Source: Balanoglossus misakiensis (Eukaryota > Hemichordata). Taken from it: a stretch of DNA of 64,000 nt. Numbering within the stretch: position 1 is the stretch's first letter; the number at the start of each line of letters is the position of its first letter. The notes below the pieces were generated by a model. It ran no database searches. It was not told the DNA's origin and saw only the letters and a list, made by a program, of their open reading frames with translations. The DNA is taken from positions 5,332,001 to 5,396,000 of the forward strand of contig CM082583.2 in NCBI GenBank assembly GCA_040954595.2, written 5' to 3'. Shown piece by piece: positions 11,901 to 26,600 of the stretch. The position numbers and the translations under genes were made by a program.

Positions 11901-14607
11901 GCTGTTTGATCGCATGGAAACGTGCTCAGGGTGTTGAAAAATCCTACGAAATTAGCTTGTTGCAAAGGATGGCATCAGTATAAATTATTCTCATCAAGTT
12001 TTTCTTTCCAATATAGAACCCCCTTCAGGAATCTGCATAAATGTGTGGGGGTCTAAAACTGCTGAGACAAAAAGGCCACTCATTTATGTAGATTTATTCA
12101 TTACAAAAGTAAGTAAAGGGACATGACGTGTGGGTATTTGTACCGGTAATGTACAAATAAAAACGAACTACATGTGAATAGAATATATCTTGAGGTATGT
12201 CAGAAAGAATGTGTTTGTAATAAAAACAGAAACAGGCTACTACATCAGTAGATTTGCCCCCACATAATTTCACAATTTCCATAACAATATTCTCCTTTTC
12301 CAGTACAGAATGTGAGTGTAGTACCCCAGCCTTGAGAGGTCTTATATAAATTCAATGTATCAATGTGTACAAATCAATCAAACGGTCCATGGATTTCTAA
12401 TAATCAAACAGGGCACTTTAAATGGAACGAATACTGTACTTGGAGGCAGGATGCCCTGACAGGTAGCCATGGTAACACACATAATTAGGAATACTTGAGT
12501 AAATGTGTGTATAAATGTCACTATTTGTCAGCAGTGTGTCTGTTTGATATACTCATTTTATAAACTGGTAACTGACAGTGAAGCCCTGTAAGATTTTATA
12601 GCCGAGAGAAATTGACATTTGTACATTCCTTACAAATATTCCTGTCCTTGATGGAATATAACCGATGCAGTCAACACTGTATTTGTGTGAAATGTACGTG
12701 TGCATCATTATTTGAATTAATTGCTAGGTCTGGTGAAATTCACATGCCCCCATCATCATGCCCCATTGGCCAGGAACATATCGCAAATATTCTCAAATGC
12801 AGAAGTTCTACAGTGCAGTGATATCATTGTAGGAGTTACATGCTGTAGGATGTTTATTATTAACTTATCAGATAAAAAGGATAGCACCCATACTATCCTT
12901 TGATTGCCCCCTGTCTTTTGAGAAAAGAAATCAAAACACTTAAGAGCTTAATGGACAGCCAGGTAATGATCAGGGGAAAGAAAGGTGAAACCATTTTTCT
13001 GCAGTGACAACACTGTGTAGTGACGGTTCATTTCCTGGTGAAGGCGGGTATCAATATCATGCACAGCATGGCAATGAAAGGAAAACAAAAAAAAATCTGG
13101 AAGATAAATCATGTTAACCTTTAATAAATACTGTCTGTATTACTTTCAGAGTTGAAAACAAAATCAGAAATTGCTGACAATGTTCGAATATAATTGCCAA
13201 TTAATTTTTAACGTTTATGCATGTGTAGATGTGGTGGTTAACTTTTTGGACGTGAACCCTGTAAAAAAATATGTCACGCATTGATTCACAGCAAAGTGAT
13301 CTATTATAATGCCGTGTAGAAATAATTGATTCTGTTCTGCAAGTAACCAGATTTAAGGTCAGTGGTTGTAAATTGAAATTTATGCCCAGAAGTTATGGCA
13401 TTGTTACGGTATAATGTGCAGGCGTGGTCTGTATATAGATCCATTGGTCGTAAAGCCTTGGATATTGTGTAGCTGTCCATTGTAGGTTTCCTGTGTATGG
13501 TTTTCCTCCCTGGCAACTGTGTATTTGTTTGTTTCTGTTACCGTGGACATTCGGGAACAGATGATGATTTGTGTGTATGAACAGTCGATGTGTGTCTGAA
13601 CAGTCGGCAGTTTTGTGTGTGCATGTAGTTTTTTTTTCAAGTTTGATTTCAGGATTTTTAACCCTTCCCCCAGTTATTCATATCAAACAAGTTCCTGGTG
13701 ATTAGATATACGATGAGCTAAGTTGAAAATATTGCCATTTCTTTTAATTGTGGAGTTTGGGATTCTAATACAACCTCCTATCACACAACCTGTACTGTAG
13801 GGGGGCACCATAGTTTATGGAACATTTACATACATGTAGGTCTGTAATTGTGAATTCAGCAGGTTATGGTATAACAAAACTGCTGAGTCGGCATTTTGGG
13901 CCTAAATATTATGTGAATACTGTAAAACAGGTTAATTTCACGAAAGAAGCGTTCCTTTCATGGGGAAAAAATTATTGCAAAACCTCAGCTCCCACAAATT
14001 GTTTCTGCTTTTGAAATCTTTTAAAGTCTCCCAGCGTGCTTCGTGACAGTGATAAGGCCATCCTCAATTTCTTCAACTTCAAATCAGTTCCTGGGAAGAT
14101 AGTTTTAAGAACACACGCACACCACTCACAGTGACCTCATCAGTTCTCTGTTCATTATTATGAAAGGAGGCTGTCTTATCAGGGCGACTGCCACGACCCC
14201 ATTCCTAAGGTAAAGGTCACAAAGCCGGGAGAGGTCACCCCAAAGGTCATTCATCTTATCTGTGAGGAGAGAGTGCATAAAACTGCGAGGTCGTGTCAGC
14301 CTATTTTGTATACAGCCATTTTACAATGTGCAACACGATATTCCAATTCATAATCGCCCTTTAGAAATTCTGAGATTCTCTGCGTAATAACCCAGAGCTC
14401 GCATCTCCTTGGTAGTGTCAATGAAAGGATTTTTTTCTTTGAAAGCCACATATGCAGTTCATCTCAATTTCTCAGTCATTGAAAGATGCCAGGGCCTGGC
14501 TGTCATGTTCTGACAAGTCAAATGATACGCTTTGACTGATTCTAGGCTGAATCTGAATTGCCCTCACGGTGTAGCTTTTCAGCGGTGGCCAAAAGATGTG
14601 TGCCTTA

Positions 14608-14643
<36 letters not shown>

Positions 14644-17600
14644 TCAATAATAACCCATCAGGGATATTTTTACTGCCCGCTGAAAATGTTCTTTTTCTGT
14701 GATGAGGCTTCGGTGTGATGTTTTTACAATGTACATGTAGCAGAAAATGTATGCCTCTTATTGCTGGACATATCTTCCGCAAAAAAAAGTATGATACAAA
14801 ACAGTTGATGTTTAGTGCATTTCCCCAGTTGTGAGAGAATGTAGGACACCATGCCTGCGTGACCATGTGCTAGGATGCCACCAGGATACATGTAGATAGT
14901 GATGCTCTTTGCTTTTTGTTCACTTGCCACACCCATCGTTTCCACAGCAATAGCAATGAGTGCAGTTAAACATGACACAGTTGCTATAAATGGCCACAAA
15001 TAGCTGGTTTAAATACAGTACGGAGATCATCTCTAATGGTGTTGGTGTCGCCACTTCATAGGAGATGTATGTCATAAATCATCCGACTTGTCAAAACTGA
15101 TCGGGTCAAGTTCATTTGATCTGTCAGTTCGGTGGGGGTCTCTATATCATGTTTTACGTTTCAAAAAACAACTAAGATAATGTAAACATACTCGGTATAA
15201 AAAAAATCACTGAATGCTCTGAAGGGGAAAATTGAAATTGACACAGAGTGCATTTATGAATGTGTTCATTTCAAGAACATGCGAAACACACATGTAGCAG
15301 TATAGCTTCCTGCTGTGTTTGATAGGCAATGGCTGATGTTTGTTTTATGCGTCTGCATATAACCATTGCCATGCGACCTATTTTTTTCAGAATGGTCAAT
15401 ATCGCCTTTTGTTTGGAGCTGTTTGTATTCCGTTGTGATGGCATTTTAAGCACAATCAATATCTCCTTGTGGCCTTGCTTTGACTGGGTGATGGGTATTG
15501 TTGTGCGCGAGACAATGGACTCGGGTGAGTTCATCATTGGAAGGTCTCGCCCAAAAAGATCACTTTGACATCAGTGAGCAGCTATATTGAATAGATATGG
15601 CATATTACTTTCTGGAAAAGGTGAATTGAATCACTTACGTACGTGTTAAAAAAGTCCGAGGATGTTCATGTTAACGTGGGCTACATGTAAGATCATAGAA
15701 TTATAACGGATGTTGAAAATGTTTATTTTTTCTCTGGCACAGTTGTCTGGTGATGTCAGGTCCCACGATTGCAAGGTTTGTATTGTCATCAGCATTTAGC
15801 CCCACTTTCAGCAAGTTATGGGTCCAACAATGAGCACTTGGGTCAAACCGAATCTTCTATTGAAATGGATATACTACATGTACATCGAATTATCATATTC
15901 AAACACCACAGGGCAGCGGTGAAGGTTGCATCAACACACCTGGGAATGAAATTGGCTTTGCCAATCCCCCACATACAGTAAAGAACCAAGGTCTCACAAC
16001 GCGACGTTGTCGGTGATACATGTACACTGTCCGAAATCAGAAATATATTGCCGAAGGACAAAATGATTGATAAATCTTTAAAAAAAAGGGGGAACTGATG
16101 AAAAGAAAGATTTGTTTGTGTGACCGCTGTCGCTTGGTTGTTTGTTTGCTTTCAAGGTGGGAACAGTCTCAGGTGAATGGTTGCGTCAGTCCAGAGGTTA
16201 GTGGTCACAGCGACGACGACGTCATATCAACGCGGAGTTAATTGCAGCAAATTTCCCCTGCAAAGCGACACAAAGCCCCCAATGCCTTCAGCGCAGAAAA
16301 AAAAAACGACGCATGAAAAAATAGGGAACGTCCACGTGATTCACGCTGTTCTCAGGGTCATATCTTTGTGCGCCCTGCTGTCTCGTTTGATTGGCCCTTT
16401 GAAAGCGTTGGTTAGGGAGAGGGAAGTGAAAGTAACCGTGATTTCTTTTTAACGACGGTGTTGTTGATTGCCCCCCTGTCTCAGGGACCTAAACAGCGAT
16501 ACCTTCGTGCCGGCCGAGGCTTTGAAGCTTTGCAGCGTAACAAATCTTGTTACTGCAAATTCAAGGATGCTTATGAGACTGTTATTGAAGATCATAATGC
16601 AGCCACTCACTGCCTTCTCAACATTAATGTATCCCCAACTAGAATCAACAAGAGCTGATTAAGACCAAGCTGAGGACATAAATATTTGTAAATTTTTCGT
16701 GTTCGAAATATCTGAGAATGGCAGGGGGTGAGGCAGAGTGTTCATAGAGTTCGTTTTGTGAACTCTTATTTTTCTCTCTCTCTCAGGTGAATGGACTTCC
16801 CTGTGACAAAACTAAAAAGGCGGTCACGTTCAAAGTGAGTGTAATATATGAACTGTGATATACTGCCCTCTAATAGGTCAAAAACAGTAGAGAGCCAAAA
16901 ATGAACGCACAAAAAGTCGAAAGTCCAGTTTGTTTTGCTCTTTAGCTGACATTAATAAGTAAACCCTAGACTAGTAATAAGCCAGTTTTCCCTGGCATTC
17001 TGTGGTCTCCCAGTTTGAGTGCTGCTTTTATTGGAGAGTAATCTCCCAGCAAATAAGCCGTTTTCTGTGCGATGTGCTCCGGAGGGAAAAAAAGATGCAT
17101 GTGGCATATCTGAAGATATCAATCACTCATACTACCTTTTTGCTACTGCTTTGGCTGGCCGTCGTTAATTGATCGTGCACGACATAAGAAGGGTCCACTG
17201 AGCTTGAATTTCTCGAACACGATTAGTGGATTACAAGCGTTGAGGAGGCTCCGACTGCTTGTCGGTCGCCTGGTCCCCCCCGTGTGAGTTTCATTTTTCG
17301 TGACAAATTGGCTGTTCAGGCAGCGAGCTCGAACACGCAGTGGAACATAACACTGGGATAATGACTCTGGGTCTTGTTCGGGGCCTTGAAAGTCGATTCA
17401 TTAAGATTTTTTTTTTCACCCACGGCGTGTATTACAGCCTGGCTGCTTGGTTCACTCGGATTCACTGGCACATGATTATATACAGCAACATGTCAGGTAC
17501 TCGTCTGCCTGAAGAACACTGGATACTAACTTCAGCCAAAGACATGTCAGTCACAGTTATGATTTGTCTTGTTGCTAATCCAATCTTAGTGGGCACATTG

Positions 17601-20600
17601 GTGGCTTTTGACATCATGTCATAATTTTACTACCAAAGTGCATGTGTAAAACCATGGGGCAAATGTATGCCCAGTACCGTAGCACACAGTCACCTTTGTA
17701 ACTCCCACTCAGATGAATTTCATGTGGAATTTCTGATGAAGCTAATAAAATATTGCCTGTAAATTATGATACATGCGGCCTTCAAGTGGGGGGGGGGGGG
17801 ATGGAAAACAGATTGTTTATCTGTTGTTTGATGTTCTTGGGGGCAGGCAGGCACAATTTCAAATTATCCTCCCAGTCTAAAATAAAAGAAGGCTGAATGT
17901 GGTGGTAGAGGTTTATAAATCGTGTATTGTTGCCTTATATGTATTATTTCTATTTCACAAAAGTCAGAGAAAAGGAGAGTAGATTATCTTCAGTAAGTTA
18001 TGAACTCTCATGGGTAGTAAATAGTGTATGGAGGGGTATGATCGTGTTGAACACATTTTTTGAAAGACAACCGTATGAACTATGCATCCAGATTTTGGGG
18101 GTCGGTGTACTAAATGCAACAATATTCAGTGGCTGCAACTGCTTAAGCAGGGGTTGGTTGCCCCCACCGTAATAGAAAATAATATTTCACGTTGTTTCAG
18201 CACATAGATTCACGCAGCATAAACTTTATGAGACGAGGAAATTGATGGCCGAGTGTGTAGCACACTACTGGGTTTATGGAACAAGACGTAAAATTGCGTT
18301 GACCCTTTAAGAACAGTCATTTACGGCAGTTACATAATTTATCGCGTATTTCATCTCGCGAAGTCAATTTATGCAGTAATGAGTTCTTCAATTGAATATC
18401 GATGACAGTGTGTGCCGTCCAGGAACTCGACTGCAGGATGTGACAGCTTTATCACCGTGTTTGCCAGGTACACCACACCCTTGGAGCACCGTGGTGAGTC
18501 ATCGTCGCGTTTTTCTGCTATTGCTAAACAATCCAGGCTGCCTGACCCTTCACGGCAAACGTCTACAGGTGCACGGGTCTCCGCCAAAATCCACAATCGA
18601 TCAAAATCGAAGGTTGAACATGGCCACACGCTGCAGCTCCTGTGATATCGCCACAGTGCAAATATCGGGAATGCCTTCGCTGCTTTCTCCGGCTATTTCC
18701 TCAGAGCCCCAGAGTATTTGATTTACGGAAGACAGCTGATCGATGAGCATACGTAGTGTAATGCCTGTTGTAAGGTTGCGCGTAAAACTGATCGGCCATC
18801 TTTGGTCGGACGCTCGTGTTCTGGTGTCGCGGGTTCACCTTGTCAGGCACGATGGTTACGAGTCTGTGTTTTGAGATATCCCACCATCAAATCCATTATT
18901 TTAACACCGAGAATGCCATCGTTTTTGCCCACCACTGCATTTTTATGGCACTTATTCCCTCTGGCCTTTATCGCATAATACATAGCAAAAATTGATATTC
19001 ATGTCATGGTGTCCTTGCCACTCAAAACCCTCCTTCAACACCTACAAGATCAATAATGTTTCTGTTCAGTTGCACTGCATCAAGCCATAAAAAAATAGCT
19101 CACCTTGAGTGGTGTCAATATTTATGTTTTTAAAAACAACAACACATCCATCATTTGTCATATTGTGAATAATAAAAGTAAAAGAGAGGATGTTGAACTG
19201 GGGGGAAAAACAGCCATGGTAAACACGTGCTGTGTACAGAACAGATAAACTGAATGGCAGATTTGTGGATGCAGAGTCTACATGTACACAGGATCCAACT
19301 GTATTACTTGACCACAGCTGGCTTACTAAAGATATATTGATGTGTTTACGGTGACTGTGACACAGTACGTTTCAGTCTCGGGTTGTCGTGACTTGCAGCG
19401 TTTGTGAGATTTCTGTGAGATTGAAAGATTTCTGTACTCCGCAGACGTCTTTTCCTAAGAACCTTCTTGAAAAAAGCCTGTGGTACATGTACTTGGCAAG
19501 ATTCGTGCCAAGTCGGCGTATTCCCCCCGCCATGTACAGTACACGACGTCACAATCACAGAACACTGCAGAATCAGATCATCATTTTTTAATCGGGCGGT
19601 AAAGCGGAATGACCGATTACGTCAAGTAACGTAGGTGTATATAATGTTGCATTTACAATGTAGATGTCTATTAAATATTTGATGACTGGTGTAACTGAAG
19701 CTTGCTAGAAAGATTCTATGCTGGTGGAAAAAGTGGTGTAGACAACAGACACCATTGTACTGTCATTTCTTTATTGTCAACTGAAAGAATGCCTAGGGTT
19801 GATATTTCATGTGCCCTCCTCTTCAAATTTTTGCAAATTGTCTTGTGATAATACCCATGTCCTCTCATCAAAGTGCACAGCATTTTGAGCGACCTATTAC
19901 ACTGAACATACATAGGCAACCCTTTGTGAAACAGTTCAGTGACCAGTGAAGGTTTTAATGGGAGGTGTTATGTGAGCAGGAGACATGAATTGGTGGCATT
20001 GGACAGTACATTAATTCCCATATGACAGCTCTTATCTGCTCCAACCCCAGTTTGTTTGCCAGTATAATCAACGGAACCCCCCCCCCCCTCCCTCCACCTT
20101 TTCTAATTCTCCAGGGAAGTGTTGTAAGCAGAACTTGAACCCCACACCACCCCTTTTCCAGCTGTCTGCCCACCATGATACTGACCAGATTGGCTTGGTA
20201 GCCAAATATTTAATTTGTGTGTTAAAACTGTCACCAGCATGGTTTGGTCTTAATCCATTTTCTATGAGAAAGTCGGACCTCTGCACAGGGAAATGAGCGT
20301 GAAAGGGTTAAACTCGGTACAGAAAAGATGTCAGCAAAGGTTAGACGGTGTCTGTGCATGTCCAGACTGGTAGACAGATCCATTGAATTACATTTGAAGA
20401 AAAAAAACACCTGTAGGTACTTTGGAATTGTTCCCAGACATGAGAGCAAACAACAAAATGTTAAGTAATTATCGATTACATTCCAGTAGTAAAAAAGTTA
20501 TTAATATTTAAAAGAAATTAATATTAGCACACCACAGTTAGCAAATATATAAAATACATGTCACATGCCCATGTACATTGTCTCTGGTCTTTTGTTTTGA

Positions 20601-23600
20601 AGATGGTGACTATTTATCAGTCATCCCTTTAAATACAGAAACGCACACCGGCAATAAATTATGCCGTAACCTTTGACCCCGCCAGGTGACAGTATCCGGC
20701 TAGTGTCACGCAGCCACTTCAGAAAAGACACGACCGGGTGCGTTGTTTGTCCAGTCTAGAAACAGAACGATAAATGTAGAATCCCAATCCAATCTTGGTC
20801 ACGCTGTTATTGTCGGCGTGCTTTGTGGAAGTAAAGATGTTGAAAACAACGTAAGCAAGTTGCAATTCCCCGTGGTTTGAGTGAGTGGACGACTTGGGGG
20901 CAGAAACGCGAACGAAGTTTGCGATGTGTGTCTGAAATTGAAACAAGGCTCCAGCGTCCCACGCGTATACCGGGGACTTTGAATTATGGCGTCATAACAG
21001 TTTAATCTCAATTTATTTGGTACGGATTTCTATAGAGGAAGGCAATTACAGCATAATGAGCGGTGATCATTGCCATGGCAACATGCAACAGTTTGGTGTT
21101 GTTTTGCTACCATGGAAATAAATTGCAAGACCGTATATTTTAATTCAATTCAGGTTTTCATGATAGTAAAATAAAAATTAAATTGTTTTATAATTGTTGT
21201 GTCCATGTACAACTGAACATACATGTACATGCTTGTGTGTATAAGTTATATATATGCGAGTTTATCATAGCATTGACTATAGGGAGTCAATTTTTCCCCA
21301 ACCAAATCAGTTTTTCTTGAAAACTTCATATTTTTGGTGTAAGCCTAAGATTATACTTAAAATTAAATCAAAGTTTTGCCAGAAGTGTAGGCTTCGTAAC
21401 ATACCGGTAAGTGATATTAATTAAGAAAAATAAAAACATGGGCAGAGCACGACATATGTAATTTCACTCAGAATGCCACCAAGAAACCAAACAAAGATAT
21501 ATCTGGTTTCCCCGGAGTGAAATCAACACCAGTCAAAAACTCAGGATTTATGTCATGTTTTATAGTGCACCCCTCTGCTCCTTTCATAATTTTCACCCCT
21601 TCGACAGTAAACACAGTGTATGCTGAAAAGAAAATGTGTCCGGCGAAAATTGGCTGACGTGATGAGACTCATGCGACTGTATTCATCAGGTTCGGTGTAC
21701 TTCAACCTATCATTATCGGTGAGAATGTCACCAGAATAAATCAGGGCGACTTTAGTTTATGTTACGATGGGCCTTTTGTCATTGAAATGGTCTTGAAGCA
21801 CGCCACAGCCCACGTTTGATTGAAGCGCTCAAGAGTAACCATATGTTTCTTTTAAAAATGCAAGATTTGAATAGAAATTCTGATTTTCAGTCGTTTATTG
21901 TTCAACTTTTGCGAACTGCAACTGTATCGCAATGGCATCTGTGTGTGGGTGCCCTTCTGAACCTCAAGAACTGTAAATAACTTAGCTACTGACAAGAAAT
22001 TCTACAATGAAGCTTTAACGCCTTTTGAATAATTTTTTTTTTTTAGCACAATATTGATAATTTTGACAGCGGGAGATATTTTTCGAGGGCATCTGCAAAG
22101 AATTCTTTGGAAAGCGGAGCGCGCTGACACTACAAGCAACATTATTCCCTGGCATATAGAGACTATAAACTACACAAGCATAATATTGAAGCTGGCAGAG
22201 CGTATCAAATGTCAGAGGCTAATAGACTCCGAGTATCAAATTGAGCCGTTTGTGATGCAAAAGATAACTGATGCTTCACCTTGAACTTGGGCCGGCTGCG
22301 AAATATCAATTTATTCGCGGGCTCAAATTCAATTTTGACTTCACAACAGTTCCATTGTCGGTTTATGTACTGTAATCAATAAATTTTCGTGAATTTCCTG
22401 GCAAAAGGAAAGAAAACGTGTGCTTCTTGGATAGACCGAGTGTTGTGAGATCGCTGCCGATCCCACAGTGCTGAGTGGTTATGCCTGCCATGAATAAATG
22501 TGTGATTGTCAGGAATTTGCAAGATGCTATGGTGAAAAATTATAATGATCGACAGTCTTCAGAAAAATGGACTGTTTTCTGCTGCGACCAACTCCCACTT
22601 AGGCTGCATTCACAAACACCTCTGGAGGGGGGGGGGCGGGAGAATTCAATTTTTTTTACCGTTAATTTTCACATGCCCCCCTCAACAACCCGAAATATTT
22701 TCAAATCCCCCCCTTCCGAACTGCTAAAATTTTCAAGTCCCCCCCCCCATTTTCTTTCACTCAGCAAAACACATCACCTATCTATCTTGTAAAAAAGAAA
22801 AACAGCGCTCCCATGAAAAGAATTTGAAACTGATGTTTCCCCTCATCAGTGGGTATTAAAACTGAACATTGTTTTTATTTTTTAAGTATCTGTATTCTGT
22901 GTTGGGAGACATTGTAAACCAAGAATTGAAGGGGGTGGGTTTGGGAGGGGGTGTCCCCCTCCCACGTAAGAAAATTTTATAAAATACAGAGCTCAAAGCT
23001 GCATTTTAATGAACCTGGCAAAAGCACATTAACTCAACTACGGTATGTTGGGGAGGACAAATTTAACCGCCGTTATCATGGGGTGGGGGCAAGTCCCCTG
23101 ACCTGGGACACTAGATAAACCAGTCAATGTTTGAAAGGTGTTGATAAATGGAGGGGGTGGGTGTGGGAGGGGGTGTCCCCCTCCCACATTAGAAAATTTT
23201 GTAAAATAAAGGGCGCGAAACTGCATTTTTGTGGACTCAAAATAAATATTTAGTCGTCAAAGTTTTCAAGTCCCCCCCTTTCAGTCCCTAAATTATTTCA
23301 AATCCCCCCCCCTTACATACCCTCAATTTTTTCAAATCCCCCCCCTCAATTCTCCTGCCCCCCCCTCCAGAGGTGTTTGTGAATGCAGCCTTACATTGCA
23401 TTGTTCGCGTGTGGTGCATTTCGAGCTATGTCCTGGGAATGGGATGAGAGATTTGCTTCTTTGATATCGTAACTTGGTGCCTCGTTGATGTCAAGCTGGT
23501 TGCCTCAGTCTGTCTCGAAACGGACTGTGCATGTCGCAATCCGGCTTCAGTTCTCAGACAGTAAGAGGCATGTGTAATAATAATGATAGGGTTATCAGAC

Positions 23601-26600
23601 ACCTGTTCCAAAGCTTCCTTCTGTTCCTCAGCGACAGTCTTACCAGGATGCCAACCAAATCCCCTCCACGACAGCCATGCTTTAACGTATATTGGCCGTC
23701 AGCTCATCAGAGTCAATCCACCACAGACTGGCAAGTTGACTTTGGATAGCCGTGTTTAAGGGCCCACCACACACGGCAATCAAACATGAATATTATAGCC
23801 CATAGAAATGCCAGAAGTCATTACCTTTAGAGTCGTGAAATGAAGGAAATATAACGAGTGCCGATGATGATCAATTGAGAATTCAGGTTTTGTGAAATAC
23901 ACCAGTCGCACCCATCTCCCCTAATATGATAATAGTGTGCATTCCGGTCGGAGATTTATCAGTGAAAACTCGAAATAGAGATAACCTAGCTGTTCCAGGC
24001 TGGCTCAGGGTTCAAAGGTCACAGTAAGGTCAGAGTGCGTGTGGATGAGTGGCAAAACATGCTCTCTGCAGCCCACGCTACAGGAATGAATGTAATGTCT
24101 AATGAAATTAAAGAGGCAATTGTGAAGAAGTGCAGGCTGATAGTGATTTGATTAGAAACACACGAGATAGTCAAGGTAGGGGAAGGGACAAGATTGGCTC
24201 ATTAGGGTACCACTTCCTAATGAGGTTAGACAAATAAGAGATGCCTTGAGGACTTGAACACTTGGCCTCCAAATGAGAGACAAGGGCAGGCTGCAACTTC
24301 CCAGTTGATCAGTTGACAAAACTTCCGAATTTCCACTTGGAGCCACTCAACAATCAAGCCTTGCAATTTTCATTACATATTTAAAATATATAAAAATATG
24401 TAAATATCTGTTTAATTAAGATGCGAACAATGTGAAGGGAGTGTTTCCACCACCAAAAAAGGGTAATGTACCATGATGTATTCATTATACCAACCCGTGC
24501 ATGCAACGGTCGAAGATTTTTGAAAAACCATGGTCTTGTACTTAAATAATGTCACGGTGACCTTAAAATGAGAAAAAATCACTAAATTTTGCAAATTTAT
24601 TCATTGCAAAAGTGGAAGGACGTGACGTGAAAGCTGTAGAATTTTAATACGGTGCCATAATGTAGAATGTAGGTTATAGCTGTAGGCCTTTGTGTAATAA
24701 TGAAATGAAATAAATTAGAACGGCATCCTTGCATGTGCTTGTTTATGGCTATAAAAGCCGCCGTGACATTTATATTACGTTTCTTTGTTAAATTTTGATA
24801 AACAGGATTGGATGGCAGACAATCTGATAAATTCTTGACTGGATATTGATGATGGATCTTCACTGCCTCTTATGTGTGATAATGGTGAATTTAGGCCGTA
24901 TTTGTGAAATGACCACTGATAATGTATGAAATTACAAATAAATTTCTCTCCACAGAAGAGATTTCACAAGTTGTCCTATTTTAATACAAAACTGTGCTTC
25001 ACCACTGATACTGGCATTTACAGCGCATTTTATTTCTTGATTAAACCTTAGTATTATAGCATTACGGTAGACTTATTTAGATATCATTATAATCTTCATG
25101 ATTCTGCGTAGTTTTGCTGTGAATCCCATTAGTGACAGCTTTGGGCTTGCCTCACTTTGTAAACTACGTAATTGCGCAGTCTCTTCTGTCAGGGGTAGAG
25201 CTCACGGTAATTTATATTTGCCACATTTCCATGGCGACCGCAGCCTGTTTTGGTCTGATACGGGTGACAGGCCTGGCGAGGGGGTGGTATAGTTGTTGTA
25301 AAAAGCAGATGATGGCACCCACACATGAATTAACTTGTTTTTCCTGAGGAGATGAATTTGACAAGACGATTTTTTTTGCAAGAAGCGAAGATGAGCTATG
25401 ATGTTTGGCCTTGTTGGATAATGAGTCGTGAGGGAATGGATGACAAGTTACCATGGCAATCGGTGTTTCCCATAATGCTGTACAAGTCAACTGCAAGCTA
25501 GCACGACGATTGTGTTTGTTGGTAGCGTTAACTTTCTCCTTTACGGTGTTGATCTTCTCCGCGCTAGTGTAGTTTGGTATCCTAATTCAACCGCCGCACT
25601 GATCATGCATTCCTTGCGGTGACACACAAAGTAATTATGAGCCGAGATTTTACCCGAGATAGCCTATCGGCGGTTCACAGTCTGTAAGCTGGCTCAGTTG
25701 ATTGTATCTGTGGAGAGATCCTTTGAGCCGTTCTGTATTTGCACCTTGTTTTAGTATCAGAGCATAATAACGATGATCCTTGTTTGACCCACCAGAAGTT
25801 TGGGTTCGAATATGTCGAGAGTCTGTGATTGTAACAGACGCGACTTGATTTCACATTTTGGGTGTGACTTTAACATGTACAGACCCCTAGAGAAAGCAGA
25901 AGTGTGGGCAGTGTTAACCTCTCGGTCCACACATGTCATGGAATGTTTTCCTCCGTGTCATATCAGCTGTAGAACCACAAATGGGAATCTTGTGTGCAAA
26001 AGCTCTTCTTCATATGTGGGCTGGTGGTTCATCAAAACAGTCCTTGGCGAGAACCACATATCATTTGTTGGAAATTTCTATCAATTGGTTTATTTTTACC
26101 ATCAAAGAAGAACACATCTTTTGATCATAAAAAAAATTCTGCATGTTCTGTCCATTTTAATGAGTAGCTGTTATTGAGTCTGATCACAGATTTCTCTGCA
26201 TTTTGTAAGGAACTGTCCTTTGCATACTGTCTGTGCGGCTTGTTGCCATGGCAGCGGCTGCAGTTCCTGGAACTTGTTGCATCCCCCGGCGTGCGTACCA
26301 ATGCAGCGGTAACAATGGGGTTTGTGGCATGCAGGGCAGAACTGATGTTGCCTGTGGGTGAATTTACCAGTCCTCCCCCCCCCCCCCCCCCCAGTAGTGT
26401 TTTGGCTATGGGTTTTACATGCCCATGGCAGGGGGCAGGCTGGCACATTACATTTCTAAATGTCATTCTGTCTGTGTTCTTGATCATCGCGAAGTCCAGA
26501 TCGGCTCCCACGCATTCCCTTGGCGGTGTTAACACCTCTGGTTACTATTGAGTTGCCACGGCGATACCTGGTGTGTCTCATCATCGTATGTCGCAAACCA

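Noticed and set aside
22054-22284. A 76-codon plus-strand open frame in intron 3
   Set aside because: No family resemblance, and codon usage is no different from the surrounding intron.
25795-25815. GGTTCGAA string resembling a tRNA B box
   Set aside because: No matching A box or cloverleaf could be formed around it.
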